Below, piece by piece: positions 7,268 to 17,497 of a stretch of DNA of 64,000 nucleotides (positions are counted from its first letter, which is position 1; the number at the start of each line of letters is the position of its first letter). Source of the DNA: an uncultured Pseudomonadales bacterium (GTDB lineage: Bacteria > Pseudomonadota > Gammaproteobacteria > Pseudomonadales > Azotimanducaceae); contig OY282460.1 of the NCBI GenBank assembly GCA_958296295.1, forward strand, positions 1-64,000, written 5' to 3'. The notes under the pieces are model-generated. The model did not search any database. It saw only the letters and a list, made by a program, of their open reading frames with translations, and was not told the DNA's origin. The translations under genes were made by a program, and so were the position numbers.

Positions 7268-10099
7268 ATGAGCCTGGGAGGCGCTTTCGACCCGCCCGCC
7301 ATCGAAGCCGCCCTCTACGCCGAGTGGGAGCGCGAAGGCTGTTTCGCGCCGGCCGGCGGCGGCGCACCGTATTGCATCGCCATTCCGCCGCCGAACGTCA
7401 CCGATCGGCTGCACATCGGCCACGCCTTCCAGCACACGCTGATGGACGCGCTCATCCGCTTCCACCGCATGGACGGCCGCCGCACGTTGTGGCAAACCGG
7501 CACCGACCACGCGCAGATCGCCACCCAGATGGTGGTGGAACGCCAGCTTCTGGCGCAGGGAATACGCCGCGCGGAACTCGGCCGCGACGCCTTTGTGGAC
7601 AAGGTGTGGGAGTGGAAGCGCGGCACCGGCGCCGGCATCTCCGGGCAGATCCGGCGCATGGGCTCGTCGGTGGATTGGGCGCGCGAGCGCTTCACGATGG
7701 ACGAGGGGTTCTCGCGCGCCGTCATCGAGGTGTTCGTGCGGCTCTACGACGAGGGCCTCGTCTACCGCGGCCAGCGTCTCGTGAATTGGGATCCGAAGCT
7801 GAAAACCGCCATCTCCGATCTGGAGGTGGACAACGTGGAGGAGCGGGGCCACCTCTGGCACTTGCGCTACCCGCTCGCGGATGGCGCGTCGACGCCAGCC
7901 GGCCAGGCCCATCTGGTGGTCGCGACGACCCGCCCGGAAACCATGCTCGGCGACGCCGCGGTGGCGGTACACCCCGGCGACGGCCGCTACCGGGCGCTGA
8001 TAGGCCGCGAGGCGGTATTGCCTCTGGTTGGCCGCCGCATCCCCATCATCGCGGACGAGCTGGTTGATCCCGGGTTCGGTTCCGGTTGCGTGAAGATCAC
8101 CCCGGCGCACGACTTCAACGACAACGCCATCGGCACGCGCCACGGCCTGCCGCTCTTCAACATCCTCACCGCCGAGGCGCGGGTGAACGACAACGCGCCG
8201 GCGCCGTACCGCGGCCTTGACCGGTTCGAGGCGCGGCGAAGGGTGGTGGTGGACATGCGCGCCGCCGGCCTGCTGGAGCGTGTTGAAGACCACACCCACA
8301 CGGTGCCGCGCGGCGACCGTTCCGAAGCGCTCATCGAACCGCGGTTGACCGATCAGTGGTTCGTGAAGATCGCGCCGCTGGCCGAGCCGGCCATCCGCGC
8401 CGTGGAGAACGGCGACATCCGTTTCGTGCCGAAGCAGTACGAAAACATGTACTTCGCGTGGATGCGCCAGATCGAGGATTGGAACATCAGCCGCCAACAA
8501 TGGTGGGGGCACCGCATTCCCGCCTGGTACGACGACGAAGGCAACGTCCATGTTGGCCGCACCGAGGCCGAGGCGCGGGCGCGGCACGGGCTCGCGGCGA
8601 ACGCGCGGCTGCGCCAGGACGAAGACGTGCTGGACACCTGGTTCTCTTCCGCGCTCTGGACCTTCGGCACCCTCGGCTGGCCGGAGCGCACCCCGGAGCT
8701 GGCGGAGTTTCACCCGACCAACGTGCTGGTGACCGGCTACGACATCATCTTCTTCTGGGTGGCGCGGATGATCATGATGACGCTGAAGTTCACCGGCCAG
8801 GTGCCGTTCCGCGAGGTGTACATCCACGGCATGGTGCGCGACGCCGAAGGCGCCAAGATGTCCAAAACGCAAGGCAACGGCTTGGATCCGCTGGATTTGA
8901 TCGACGGCATCTCCACCGACGGTCTGGTGGCCAAGCGCACCGCCAACATGACGCAGCCGCGCCATGCGGCCGCCATCGAGGCCCGCACGCGCCGGGAATA
9001 CCCCAACGGCATTCCCGGCTACGGCACGGACGCCCTGCGTTTCACCTTCTGCGCCATGGCCTCGCAAGGCCGCGATCTGGCCTTCCACTTGAAGCGCATC
9101 GAGGGCTACCGCAACTTCTGCAACAAGCTGTGGAACGCCGCCAGGTTCGTGCTCTCCCACGCGGAGGAGTCGACGCCGGGCCCTGTGCGATCGAGCTTGG
9201 CGGACCGTTGGATCCGCTCGCGGCTGGGGGCGCTCGTCGGCACGTCGCGCCAAGCCGTCGCCGAGTACCGCTTCGACATCTACGCCAACGCCGTGTACCA
9301 GTTCGCGTGGCACGAATACTGCGATTGGTATCTCGAGCTCACCAAGCCGGTGCTCTTTGATGGCGCGAATGCCGCCGAAGCCCGGGCGGCGCGGCACACG
9401 CTGGTTGAAGTGCTGGAAGCGCTGCTGCGCATCGCCCATCCCATCGTGCCGTTCGCGACGGAGACGCTTTGGCGGCGGGTCGGTGCGGTGGCCGGCCCCG
9501 GCGCCGCCGCTGGCCGCGTTGGCGCCACGGGCGGCGCGGCAACCGCCACCATCATGCGCCAACCGTTTCCGCGTCAAGACGCCTTTCCACCAGACGCCGA
9601 CGCCGATGCCGCATTGGACTGGCTGAAGCGCGTGGTCACCGCCATTCGCAACATCCGCGGCGAGTTGAACGTGCCGCCGGGCAAGGAGGTTCGGCTGCTG
9701 CTGCAAGGCGGCACGGCGCGCGACCGCGAGCTCCTGGCCGCCACCGAGACGCCCTTGGCGCGGTTGGCGAAGGTGGGCGATCTCGCTTGGCTTGCCGCCG
9801 ACGAGGAGCCGCCGCCGGCGTCCGCCGAGGCGGTGGGCGAACTGAAGGTGCTGGTGGCGCTGGCCGGCGTGGTGGACGCGAAAGCCGAGCGGGCGCGCCT
9901 TGCCAAAGAGCGCGAGAAGGTGGCCAAGGAGCTTGCGCGCGTGGGCGCCAAACTCGGCAACGCCACCTTCCTCGCCAAAGCGCCGCCGGCGGTGGTGGCC
10001 AAGGAGCGCGCGAAGGGCGACGCCCTGCGCAAGCGTTCCGGGCTGCTCGACGACCAGTTGCGGCGCCTTGAAGCGCTCGATCCCGGTACCGACCTTTAG
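7268..10099 (+). CDS. valS: Valyl-tRNA synthetase
   Basis: A 943-residue class I synthetase that charges tRNA-Val. The HIGH motif appears as [15 protein letters not shown] at about residue 40, the editing domain includes [11 protein letters not shown], and the KMSKS loop is KMSKTQGN near 530. The C-terminal 75 residues ([19 protein letters not shown]...) form the tRNA-binding coiled coil characteristic of ValRS. It follows holC by 61 bp. The insert around 745-760, rich in Gly and Ala ([18 protein letters not shown]), is longer than usual but lies in a loop. Confidence 0.96.
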   Translation: MSLGGAFDPPAIEAALYAEWEREGCFAPAGGGAPYCIAIPPPNVTDRLHIGHAFQHTLMDALIRFHRMDGRRTLWQTGTDHAQIATQMVVERQLLAQGIRRAELGRDAFVDKVWEWKRGTGAGISGQIRRMGSSVDWARERFTMDEGFSRAVIEVFVRLYDEGLVYRGQRLVNWDPKLKTAISDLEVDNVEERGHLWHLRYPLADGASTPAGQAHLVVATTRPETMLGDAAVAVHPGDGRYRALIGREAVLPLVGRRIPIIADELVDPGFGSGCVKITPAHDFNDNAIGTRHGLPLFNILTAEARVNDNAPAPYRGLDRFEARRRVVVDMRAAGLLERVEDHTHTVPRGDRSEALIEPRLTDQWFVKIAPLAEPAIRAVENGDIRFVPKQYENMYFAWMRQIEDWNISRQQWWGHRIPAWYDDEGNVHVGRTEAEARARHGLAANARLRQDEDVLDTWFSSALWTFGTLGWPERTPELAEFHPTNVLVTGYDIIFFWVARMIMMTLKFTGQVPFREVYIHGMVRDAEGAKMSKTQGNGLDPLDLIDGISTDGLVAKRTANMTQPRHAAAIEARTRREYPNGIPGYGTDALRFTFCAMASQGRDLAFHLKRIEGYRNFCNKLWNAARFVLSHAEESTPGPVRSSLADRWIRSRLGALVGTSRQAVAEYRFDIYANAVYQFAWHEYCDWYLELTKPVLFDGANAAEARAARHTLVEVLEALLRIAHPIVPFATETLWRRVGAVAGPGAAAGRVGATGGAATATIMRQPFPRQDAFPPDADADAALDWLKRVVTAIRNIRGELNVPPGKEVRLLLQGGTARDRELLAATETPLARLAKVGDLAWLAADEEPPPASAEAVGELKVLVALAGVVDAKAERARLAKEREKVAKELARVGAKLGNATFLAKAPPAVVAKERAKGDALRKRSGLLDDQLRRLEALDPGTDL

Positions 10100-10110
10100 A
10101 GGAACGGCCC

Positions 10111-11058
10111 ATGCCGATGAATGACGAGCTCAAGGTGTTCGCCGGCTGCTCCAATCCCGGCCTCGCCGACGAGATTTGCGGGTGTCTCGACATCCGCCGC
10201 AGCGGTTTGCGGATCTCGCGCTTCTCCAACGACAACCTCTCGGTTCAAATCGAAGAGAACGTGCGCGAGCGGGACGTCTTCGTGGTGCAGGCGTTCACCG
10301 AACCGGCCAGCGACCGCATTCTGGAGCTGTTGATCACGATGGACGCCTTGCGCAGCGCGTCCGCTCGCCGGATCACCGCGGTGATCCCCTATTTCTCCTA
10401 CGGCCGCTCCGACAAGAAGGACGCGCCCCGCATCTCCATCGCCGGGCGCCTCATCGCCGACTTGCTGCGAACCGCGGGTGCCGACCGGGTGCTGACGATG
10501 GACCTGCACGCCGAGCAGGTGCACGGCTTCTTCAGCATTCCGGTGGACCACCTGACGGCCATTCCCATAGTCGCCGCGCATGTGGAGAAGACCTGCGAGA
10601 TGGCGAACGCGGTGGTGGTGGCGACGGACGCCGGTGGCGCCAAACGCGCCGGCAAGTTCGCCACGCGCCTTCGCCTGCCGCTGGCGATCATCGACAAGCG
10701 CCGGGTGAGCGACACCGAGGTGCGCCAAGGCCATGTGGTCGGCGACGTGGCGGGCAAGGACGCGGTGGTGTTCGAGGACGAGATCGCCACCGGCAGCACC
10801 ATGGCCGAAACCGCACGCACGCTCGCCGCCGCCGGCGCCCGGCAGGTGGTCGCCGGCGCAACGCACGGGGTGCTGGTGGGCCATGCCATCGACAACCTGC
10901 GCGAGGCCGCCATCGCCTCGTTCACCGTCACCAACACCGTCGAAGTGCCGAAGAGCAAGCGTTTGGAGAAGATGACAGTGCTTTCCGTGGCGCCGCTGAT
11001 GGCCGAAGCCATCCGCCGGATCCACACCGGCGAAAGCGTTGGCGCGCTGTTCGCGTAG
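10111..11058 (+). CDS. prs: Ribose-phosphate pyrophosphokinase
   Basis: A 315-residue PRPP synthase that makes PRPP from ribose 5-phosphate and ATP for nucleotide, His and Trp synthesis. It has the ATP-binding stretch IPYFSYGRSDKKDAPRISIA, the catalytic DLHAEQVHGFF at about 131 and the PRPP loop VVFEDEIATGSTMAE near 220. The loop reads DEIATGST rather than the usual DDMIDTGGT, so it belongs to a divergent branch. It begins 11 bp after valS and is probably co-transcribed. A second ATG two codons downstream is an equally good start. Confidence 0.9.
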   Translation: MPMNDELKVFAGCSNPGLADEICGCLDIRRSGLRISRFSNDNLSVQIEENVRERDVFVVQAFTEPASDRILELLITMDALRSASARRITAVIPYFSYGRSDKKDAPRISIAGRLIADLLRTAGADRVLTMDLHAEQVHGFFSIPVDHLTAIPIVAAHVEKTCEMANAVVVATDAGGAKRAGKFATRLRLPLAIIDKRRVSDTEVRQGHVVGDVAGKDAVVFEDEIATGSTMAETARTLAAAGARQVVAGATHGVLVGHAIDNLREAAIASFTVTNTVEVPKSKRLEKMTVLSVAPLMAEAIRRIHTGESVGALFA

Positions 11059-11100
11059 GCCGCGCAAGTCGCGTAAGCCGCGAGTGCGGGCTGCTTCCCT

Positions 11101-11781
11101 TTAGCGAACCGCCACGTCCTTGCAGAGCTTCTCGCAGGGGGTGCCGTCGTCGTCGCCGTCCATGGTGGTGACGCCGCATTGCCGCAAGAACGCCACGGCT
11201 TCTTCGCAGGACGCCATCTCTCGACAGTAGCGCTTGGTGCCGCACTGCACTTCCGGAATGGCATCCAAGGCGCGCCCCGCCTTGACCGTTTGGGTGGCAA
11301 CCGATGCCGAAGCCGCGACATCGGCGGACGACCGTTTGCCGCGCCGCCACTCCCACGGGGGCGTCGGCTCGGCATCGGCCCACAGCCCGCGCCGAGCCGT
11401 CCGCGCCGCGTCTTCGGCGGCCACTAGGCGCGGCGCGGGATCGTAGGCCCGTCGCACCCACGCGTGGCCGCGACGCACCATTTCGGCGTTCACGTCCACC
11501 TCGTCCACGAACACGTGGGCGATGATGCGCCGGTAGGCGTCGCCCCCTATCAACTGCAAGCGGACATCGCGCCCGTCCACGAGGGCGTGCAACGCCGAAC
11601 GCGCCGCGTCGCCGTGCCGTTGGCGGTATTCGGGCGCGTCGATGTCCGCGAGCCGCACATCCACTTGCCGACCGCCGGACGAGATCACCAGGCTGTCGCC
11701 ATCCTTCACGCGAACCACCTGTTCGCCGTTTGCCACGGCGGCCGCCACGAAAACGGCGGCCAAGACCAAGCGGGGCGCCAT
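11101..11781 (-). CDS. Secreted thermonuclease-like protein with Excalibur domain
   Basis: A 226-residue protein with a signal peptide (MAPRLVLAAVFVAAAVANG). Residues 21-135 are a staphylococcal-nuclease fold: VVRVKDGDSLVI, then VDVRLADIDAPEYRQ, and the end motif GLWAD. The last 50 residues (VQCGTKRYCREMASCEEA, then TMDGDDDGTPCEKLC) form an Excalibur-type calcium-binding domain with DxDxDG and six cysteines. Such proteins are exported Ca-dependent nucleases. It converges with prs, 42 bp away, without an obvious terminator between. Confidence 0.85.
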   Translation of the reverse strand: MAPRLVLAAVFVAAAVANGEQVVRVKDGDSLVISSGGRQVDVRLADIDAPEYRQRHGDAARSALHALVDGRDVRLQLIGGDAYRRIIAHVFVDEVDVNAEMVRRGHAWVRRAYDPAPRLVAAEDAARTARRGLWADAEPTPPWEWRRGKRSSADVAASASVATQTVKAGRALDAIPEVQCGTKRYCREMASCEEAVAFLRQCGVTTMDGDDDGTPCEKLCKDVAVR

Positions 11782-12042
11782 CGCGATCCCGGGCCGTAAG
11801 ACTTGCCACGGATTATCCCCCGCCTTCCGCACAGGCCTCAAGGGGATTTCTTGAACGCGCGTGCGACGTTTTGGTGCGCAGGCGCCACTATGCGCCAGGC
11901 CGGTCGCTGCGCAGGCCGAAATCACAGAAAAGTCGCACAAGGATTCGGGTGATTTGCTACAGACAAGCGCTTGCCAAAGCAGTGACACTGCGCTGTCCGG
12001 TGAGAAAACGGGCCGGGCCACACCAAGCCGGCTGACTCCGGG

Positions 12043-12726
12043 CCGGAGGAGGGGAATCCGGACAACCGCATCGCGCCGAACGTGCTGGCGGCGTTCGGCC
12101 TGGAGAAGCGGCGCGACCGCTCGAGCTGTCTGACGTGGCTGGAGGGCAAGCCGCCGGACCGGGTGCTGGAGGTGGCGTCGCCCGGCACGGCGCGGAACGA
12201 CCTGCGCGAGAAGCGGCGCGCCTACGCGGCGATGGGGGTGCCGGAGTACTGGCTGTTCGACCCGACCGGCGAGCTGTACCCGCGCGGGCAGCGGCGGCTG
12301 CAGGGCCTCGCGCTGGCGGACGGCAAGTACGAGCCGCTGGTAGAGCGCGTGGAGGGCGGGCTGCGGCTGATCCGCAGCCCGGTGCCGGGTTTGGACTTGC
12401 GCGCGGAAGGCCGGCTGCTCCGCTTCCGCGACCCGGCGACCGGGAAGGACGTCCGGCACCGCAAGGAATCCGACGCGGCCGTCGACGAGGAAGCGGAACG
12501 CGCCGACCGGGAGGCGGCCGGGCGCAGGGCGGAAGCGGCCGAGCGCAGGGCTGCGGAAGCGCGTGCCGAGCGGGAGGCGGCGGAGCGCAGGGCGGCGGAA
12601 GCGCGCGCCGAGCGGGAGGCGGCGGAGCGCAGGGCCGCGCAGGTGCGCGTCGCGGAGTTGGAGGCCGCCCTCCGGCGGGCCCTTCGGCGTTCGCGCGCGG
12701 ATTCGAGCGGCGACCGCCAGCCTTGA
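12043..12726 (+). pseudogene. Uma2-family endonuclease, 5'-truncated
   Basis: The frame carries the C-terminal half of a Uma2 (DUF820, PD-(D/E)XK) protein: EEGNPDNRIAPNV, PPDRVLEVASPGTARND and YAAMGVPEYWLFDPTG, including the catalytic E and K region. The first third of the family is missing and a TGA stands at 12001, so no full start exists; GTG at 12082 would give a shortened product. After about residue 130 a charged helix repeats AERRAAEARAEREA several times and would form a coiled coil. Uma2 genes are often multicopy in some lineages, and decay is common. Confidence 0.65.
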
Positions 12727-12902
12727 GGTTCTCCCGCCGCTCGGTTGTCGGCGTGGCGGCGGGCCGCGCCGGAACGCCATGACGGAACACAAGCACATGC
12801 CAGCGCCCCCGGCAGCGGCGGCCTCCCCGGCCGCCGCCTTGAACATCGCCGCCAACGCCAGCGCGCTGGGCGACGACCGCCAGCCTTGAGGTTCTCCCGC
12901 CG
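12711..12902. repeat. Direct repeat pair (29 bp)
   Basis: The same 29 bases (starting CGACCGCCAGCCTTGAGG) occur at 12711-12739 and 12874-12902. Both copies encode the tail DRQP and a TGA: the first ends the Uma2 remnant, the second ends a 36-codon open frame at 12779. A GTGCGACGTTTT motif next to copy 2 also occurs at 11861. The pattern suggests a duplicated Uma2 3' end. Confidence 0.55.
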
Positions 12903-13135
12903 GGTGTGCGACGTTTTGTGCGCGGGCGGGCTGCGAGGGTTTAGAGAGTCACCGCTTGGACAATTGTTCGCGTTTCGAGGAGGGGGAGGAGGGGATGCGG
13001 CGAGGAAGGGCCGCGACAAGTGATGGTTGCGGGCCCGGCGGCTTCTAGGTGGAACCTGCCGCCTAGAGGTCGCGGGCTTGGGAGTGCGGGTGGATGGAGC
13101 CCTCGGGCCAGCGCTGCGTCTTGGGGAGCGGACAA
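12903..13135. other. Intergenic stretch before the terminator
   Basis: No gene is supported between the repeat pair and the bidirectional terminator at 13136. The sequence is GC-rich with a G-run near 12980 and no clear signal. Confidence 0.4.
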
Positions 13136-13165
13136 AAAGAAAGAGGGCCTAAGCCCTCTTTCTTT
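13136..13165 (-). terminator. Strong hairpin terminator, can act in both directions
   Basis: A perfect 13-bp stem (AAAGAAAGAGGGC / GCCCTCTTTCTTT) with a CTAA loop. A- and T-rich flanks make it a factor-independent terminator on either strand. It lies 22 bp after the stop of the minus-strand secreted-protein gene. Confidence 0.85.
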
Positions 13166-13186
13166 TGCCTTGGTGGTGCTCCCTAC

Positions 13187-14875
13187 CTACTGCAAGGGCC
13201 AGTAGCGAACCGTATCGGTTTGGCCTTCCGGTTTGGTCACTGTCGTGGTGAACACGCTGACATCAGATGCTCTGGCCGTCGCGGTGAGCGTGGCCGCCGC
13301 CCGGTTGAAGTACGCCATGCAGTCGCCGTCGTCGTCCTCCATCCTGCAACCAACGTTATCTCCGATGACACCGCCTTCACCGGCAACCTTCGTCACGAGC
13401 TGCTGGCCGGCAGGGACAACAGCCGTCCAGTCGTTGGCCGGCGCCTCGGCACCGTCCTCAACTACCCAGTCCCCAACCGAGACCTCCGCGTCAAGGCTGC
13501 CGTGGTTCGTGATGACCAAGCGCTGGTTGTACCCCGCACCGGCACGCCCCGCGAACTCGGTGGCGGTGGTGAGGTATCCCAGCTTCACGGTGGTGCCATC
13601 GCGCTCGATTTTGCCCGCATTGTCAGAGCTGCCCCCGCTCCTCGCCCGCACTGTAGCGGTGTCGCCCGGGATGACGACCTGCCAGCTGACCGCGTAGGTG
13701 CCCACGCCGATTGCACTGTAAGGGTTCATCGCGGGGGGCGCGGGGGGCACGGTTTTCGGGGGGGGATTGCCGCTGACGTTCACCGCGAAGGCGTGATTGC
13801 CCACTGCCGCGGCCAAATCGCCGCGGAGGGCCACCGTGTTGGCATTGACAACGGCTTCGGCTTCGGCTTGGGTCGTGTCGTCGTCTGCCTCCGCGGTTAG
13901 CAATTCGCCTCCTGGAAGTTCGCCGTCGTAGCGCGCCAACGCGCCGCCTCCCAGAGTGAAATTGCCGAACTGGAACGGCCCGGAGTGGTCGAAATCGCCC
14001 GTGAATTCGTATTTCACCGCTTCCAAAACGTCCCCAATGACGAGGGGCATACCATCAACCGGGTTCAGAACTTCAGAATGCGCCGCTCCAGGTGCCATTG
14101 TCTTCAGTTCAATTTTCGCCGTGCCCAACGTCCCCCCGTTCGGGGTGGCACCAGTGAACTTCCGGAACGCCTCCGCCACCGATGCTTCCAACGTCTGTGG
14201 CGCCACAAACGACACCGTCACCGTCTCCGTCAAGCAGACCAATTGGGCGCTGCCAGTGACTAGTTCATCGGACTCATCCCGCGCGTCGGTGTAACTTTCA
14301 TAAACCCCGAGCGTTATGCTGAAGCAGGTGTTCGCTCCAGTGACGCTCGCGCCTGCCGGCAAACTGATGCCACCCACCGTAATTGGAAACGACACGCCCC
14401 AATCCCCGGCGGCGGATCCTGCGGCCGGGGCCACAAAGCGCCAAATGCCATAGTCGTTCCCTGCTTGACCGCGGGCAACGCGGCTAGCGGCTGGGGTGGC
14501 ACTGTTGCCATCGAGATCTGTGATCGTTACTGCCGGGGCGGGAGCGTCGGCCGCGAACTCCATGCTCCCCAAATCGAACCGCAGGTAGAAACTCGCTCCC
14601 CCGGCCACGGGCTCCAAGAAAGCGTCTATGGCGGTGTCTGTGACCGTGAAGTCGGGGGTCGACGATGCCATCACCGTACGCCTCTTGTTCCTCGCCGAGC
14701 CCGTTGCCGCGATGTCGCGGAACGCTTCCTTGGCGAAGTAAACGGGTTTGTTATTCTCGGCTTCCGTCATGCTCGGCGTGATGTACACCGTCGCGTGGGC
14801 CATGTTGAAGCCGAGCAGACCAACCGCCGCGAAAACGGCCGCCAGTGCGACTTTCAAGTCCTTTCCAAAGAGCAT
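13187..14875 (-). CDS. Secreted protein of unknown function
   Basis: A 562-residue protein with a clear signal peptide (VALAAVFAAVGLLGFNMAHA; cleavage about residue 28). The mature part is rich in Ala, Gly, Thr, Val and Asp and looks like successive beta-sandwich segments: residues 70-190 with SFYLRFDLGSMEF and TITDLDGNSATPA, and a later part with LGYLTTATEFAGRAGAGYN. Near the end CRMEDDDGDCMAYFN has two cysteines around an acidic loop. The proline-rich NPPPKTVPPAPPAMNP may be a linker. No enzyme motif is visible. Its own promoter and terminator show a single-gene unit. A surface or extracellular role is inferred from the export signal only. Confidence 0.7.
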   Translation of the reverse strand: MLFGKDLKVALAAVFAAVGLLGFNMAHATVYITPSMTEAENNKPVYFAKEAFRDIAATGSARNKRRTVMASSTPDFTVTDTAIDAFLEPVAGGASFYLRFDLGSMEFAADAPAPAVTITDLDGNSATPAASRVARGQAGNDYGIWRFVAPAAGSAAGDWGVSFPITVGGISLPAGASVTGANTCFSITLGVYESYTDARDESDELVTGSAQLVCLTETVTVSFVAPQTLEASVAEAFRKFTGATPNGGTLGTAKIELKTMAPGAAHSEVLNPVDGMPLVIGDVLEAVKYEFTGDFDHSGPFQFGNFTLGGGALARYDGELPGGELLTAEADDDTTQAEAEAVVNANTVALRGDLAAAVGNHAFAVNVSGNPPPKTVPPAPPAMNPYSAIGVGTYAVSWQVVIPGDTATVRARSGGSSDNAGKIERDGTTVKLGYLTTATEFAGRAGAGYNQRLVITNHGSLDAEVSVGDWVVEDGAEAPANDWTAVVPAGQQLVTKVAGEGGVIGDNVGCRMEDDDGDCMAYFNRAAATLTATARASDVSVFTTTVTKPEGQTDTVRYWPLQ

Positions 14876-14959
14876 GGTAGCTACTCCAAGTCTGATCCAA
14901 GTTCACAGCCATCCGCCCCGTCGCCGGTTCCCCCACGCACGCAGCTAAGGCTGGCAGTG

Positions 14960-14987
14960 ATTATGCCCGTCTTGACAAGGATGGCAA
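14960..14987 (-). promoter_or_regulatory. Sigma-70-type promoter for the secreted protein
   Basis: On the minus strand TTGCCA (14987-14982) and CATAAT (14965-14960) are 16 bp apart, about 85 bp upstream of the start codon at 14875. Confidence 0.55.
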
Positions 14988-15217
14988 GCGTTTTTTGGCC
15001 TTTTTTTGATCTGCCGAACAAGAAGCGTTGCCGAATGAGCATAAACACATGCAACATGCTGATTTTTAACGTATTTGTGTTTCTTGCTTCGGCTGGAATC
15101 GGGCCGGGGCCGCGCATCGGCGGCACCGGGCGATTGTGGTTTTCCTCTCTAAACGGCCACATTGGGCGTCACAGGCTTGGCCCGGCGGCGAAGTCCGCCA
15201 CACCGAACGCCCCGTAG

Positions 15218-15258
15218 CGCCAAGGCTCTGCGCCCAAAACCGGCCCAGAGTCTTGGCG
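15218..15258. terminator. Possible hairpin after gspD
   Basis: CGCCAAGGCTCTG and CAGAGTCTTGGCG form a 13-bp stem with one mismatched pair around a 15-base loop, about 45 bp beyond the gspD stop. No T-run follows, so it may be a factor-dependent end or an RNA-stabilising hairpin. The rest of 14,988-15,304 shows nothing else. Confidence 0.4.
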
Positions 15259-15304
15259 CCAACGTGAGCGCGGTGAACGTTGGACACGTGCTTTCAGCAC
15301 GCGG

Positions 15305-17326
15305 CTAACGGGCAGGCCCGTGCAGCCGCAGTTCCGCCTTCATCCGCTCGGTGAGCTCGCGGCCCGCCGCGTGATCGGCTATCACATAAGGCGTCACCAG
15401 AATCAGCAGCTCGGTGCGGTCGCGCTGGCTGGAGTCCACGCGGAACAGGCGCCCGAGCCCCGGCAGCTTGCCGAGCCAGGGCACGCCGGTCTGCCCGGCG
15501 CTGCGGCTGTCCGATATGAGGCCGCCCATCAACACCGAGGCGCCGTCGCGCAAGGTCATGGTGGTTGTGAGTGTTCGCCGCAGAATCGTCGGCGTTCCCT
15601 CCTGGCTGGTGGCGGCGGTGGGCCGCGCCTCCGTCAAGGACTGGGTCACCTTGAGATCCACCAGTCCGTTGGCCTGCACGATGGGTTCGATCGACAAATC
15701 CACGCCGGTGTCGCGGTACTGCACTTGCTGCAGGATGTTGCTGGCGCCTTGGAGGTTGGTTGCGCTTTCCACCCGTTGCGCAACGGTGGGGATGGTGTTG
15801 CCGGCGCTGAGCGATGCCGTGCCGCCGCTCTTCACCACCAGGCTGGGCCGCGAGCGGATGACCACGCGGCTGTCCTCGTAGAAGGCGTTCAACACGGCGC
15901 GCGCGACGCCGCCGCGGTTCAGCGTGATGGAGATGCCGCCGGATTGCTGCCCCACCAGCCGGCCTACCGTGCCGCCCTTGTAGTCCTTGTCGCCGAACGT
16001 GCCGCGCAGGAAGAACTCGAGGCCGGAGCGGTCCTGGTCGTTCAGCGTGACCTCGGCGATCAGCACTTCCACGAGTACCGAGGGCACCGGCTTGTCGAGT
16101 TCCTCGATGATGGGGAGCAGCTGTCCCCAAGCGGTGCCGGTGCCTCGGAACAACACCATGTTGCGGTTCTTGTCGACGATCAGCGAGCCGCCCTCCTCGT
16201 ACAAGGCGCCGATGGATTCGGCCAGCGCGGCGGCTTGCGTGTTCCTCACCTCGCGGGTGAACACGCCGTCCGCGACTGTTTGGCGGCGCTCGTCGTCGAG
16301 CAGCTCGGCCCAGCGCTCCACATGGTCGAGGGTGGCCTGGTCGCTGGCGAACACGACCAGCTTGTTGGTGCTGGCGAGCGGCAGCAGAACCACCGTGGCT
16401 TCCCCCCGCCCAACACCGATCGCCGCCAGATACCCCTCGGCGGCGAGCACGTCGCGCAAGTCGCCCGCCAGTGGCCCTACCTCGGACGCGGTGGGAGCGA
16501 TGACGATGCCGTGGCGGCCGCGCAGCAGCGGTTGATCCAGCACCTCGATGAGCGCGTTCGCCTGGACGACGAGATTGGCGGCGCCGCGCAACGTCACGAT
16601 GTGGCTCTCCGGGCTGTAATCCACCCGCAGCCCGTCGCCGAGCATCGCCTCCAGCATTTCCGCGACGAAAAGGCCCCCCACCACGCGCAGCGGCACCATT
16701 TGGAATATGGTGCGGTGCGTGGCCGGCACCTCGGGCAACGTCCGACCGCTCACCAAGAGCGGCACCTCGCCGCCATCGCCCGGCCGGGTGGAGAACGTGA
16801 GCACGTCGCCCCGCTGGGTTATGCCGATGCCGTAGCTTCCGAGCACGTTGCGGGCGGTGGCGAACAGTTGGCGGGGCGAGACGGGTTCGGTGAGCTTGAG
16901 CGTCACCAGATCCGTGCGGGCCTGCAGATCGGGCGCCATGTGAAAGGAAAGACCAAGCTGTTTCGCGAACACCTCGTTGATGAAGGAGGCCAGAGGCAGG
17001 TCGTGAAAACTCACCGCTATCGGTTCGCCGACGAGACCCGCGCCCAGATCGTCCGCCATGCGGTCCACCACCGTTTGCTGGATGACGACGCCCGGCGTGG
17101 GCGTGACGCGCGGCGCCGGCGAACCCGCCACCGTCTCGCCGGACGATTCGGCGGCGTCGATGGGAGCGCGCAGCGGCCCCGGGAACGGGGGCGTTTGGGG
17201 CGCGGTGCAAGCGGCTAGAGCGGCCAAGGCGAGGCAGGGCAACACCGCCCCGCGGCGGCGACGCCCACCACTTGCCGCTGGTCGCGCGGCGCCCCCCGCC
17301 TGGAACAGGGCCATCTGTCTCGCCAT
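15305..17326 (-). CDS. gspD: Type II secretion secretin (outer-membrane pore)
   Basis: A 673-residue secretin. The start at 17326 gives a lipoprotein signal ending LALAALAAC, so the protein is probably lipidated. N0 to N3 periplasmic domains span about residues 75-400 (DLPLASFINEVFAKQLGLSF; ILGALYEEGG-type repeats), followed by the secretin core with PSVLVEVLIAEVTLNDQD and the final strands ASVLMGGLISD and TELLILVTPYVI. It forms the multimeric outer-membrane channel. It is the last gene of the minus-strand cluster. Confidence 0.92.
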   Translation of the reverse strand: MARQMALFQAGGAARPAASGGRRRRGAVLPCLALAALAACTAPQTPPFPGPLRAPIDAAESSGETVAGSPAPRVTPTPGVVIQQTVVDRMADDLGAGLVGEPIAVSFHDLPLASFINEVFAKQLGLSFHMAPDLQARTDLVTLKLTEPVSPRQLFATARNVLGSYGIGITQRGDVLTFSTRPGDGGEVPLLVSGRTLPEVPATHRTIFQMVPLRVVGGLFVAEMLEAMLGDGLRVDYSPESHIVTLRGAANLVVQANALIEVLDQPLLRGRHGIVIAPTASEVGPLAGDLRDVLAAEGYLAAIGVGRGEATVVLLPLASTNKLVVFASDQATLDHVERWAELLDDERRQTVADGVFTREVRNTQAAALAESIGALYEEGGSLIVDKNRNMVLFRGTGTAWGQLLPIIEELDKPVPSVLVEVLIAEVTLNDQDRSGLEFFLRGTFGDKDYKGGTVGRLVGQQSGGISITLNRGGVARAVLNAFYEDSRVVIRSRPSLVVKSGGTASLSAGNTIPTVAQRVESATNLQGASNILQQVQYRDTGVDLSIEPIVQANGLVDLKVTQSLTEARPTAATSQEGTPTILRRTLTTTMTLRDGASVLMGGLISDSRSAGQTGVPWLGKLPGLGRLFRVDSSQRDRTELLILVTPYVIADHAAGRELTERMKAELRLHGPAR

Positions 17327-17497
17327 TCGCCTAGCCTCCAAGTATTCCGTTTGCTTCCACTTTGCACCAACTCCATCTAGCCCGAACAAGCCGGGCGGCG
17401 CACCAAAGAGGGGCTCGAACCGCCCTGGCGCGGCGGTTGGCCGCCGACAGTTGCGTCGAGCTTTTGGCTCGCGGCGATTTCAACGCGATTCACCGCG

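Noticed and set aside
14988..15010. TTTTTTGGCCTTTTTTT as a terminator
   Set aside because: The GGCC core is too short for a stem and the T-runs are on the same strand, so no hairpin forms.
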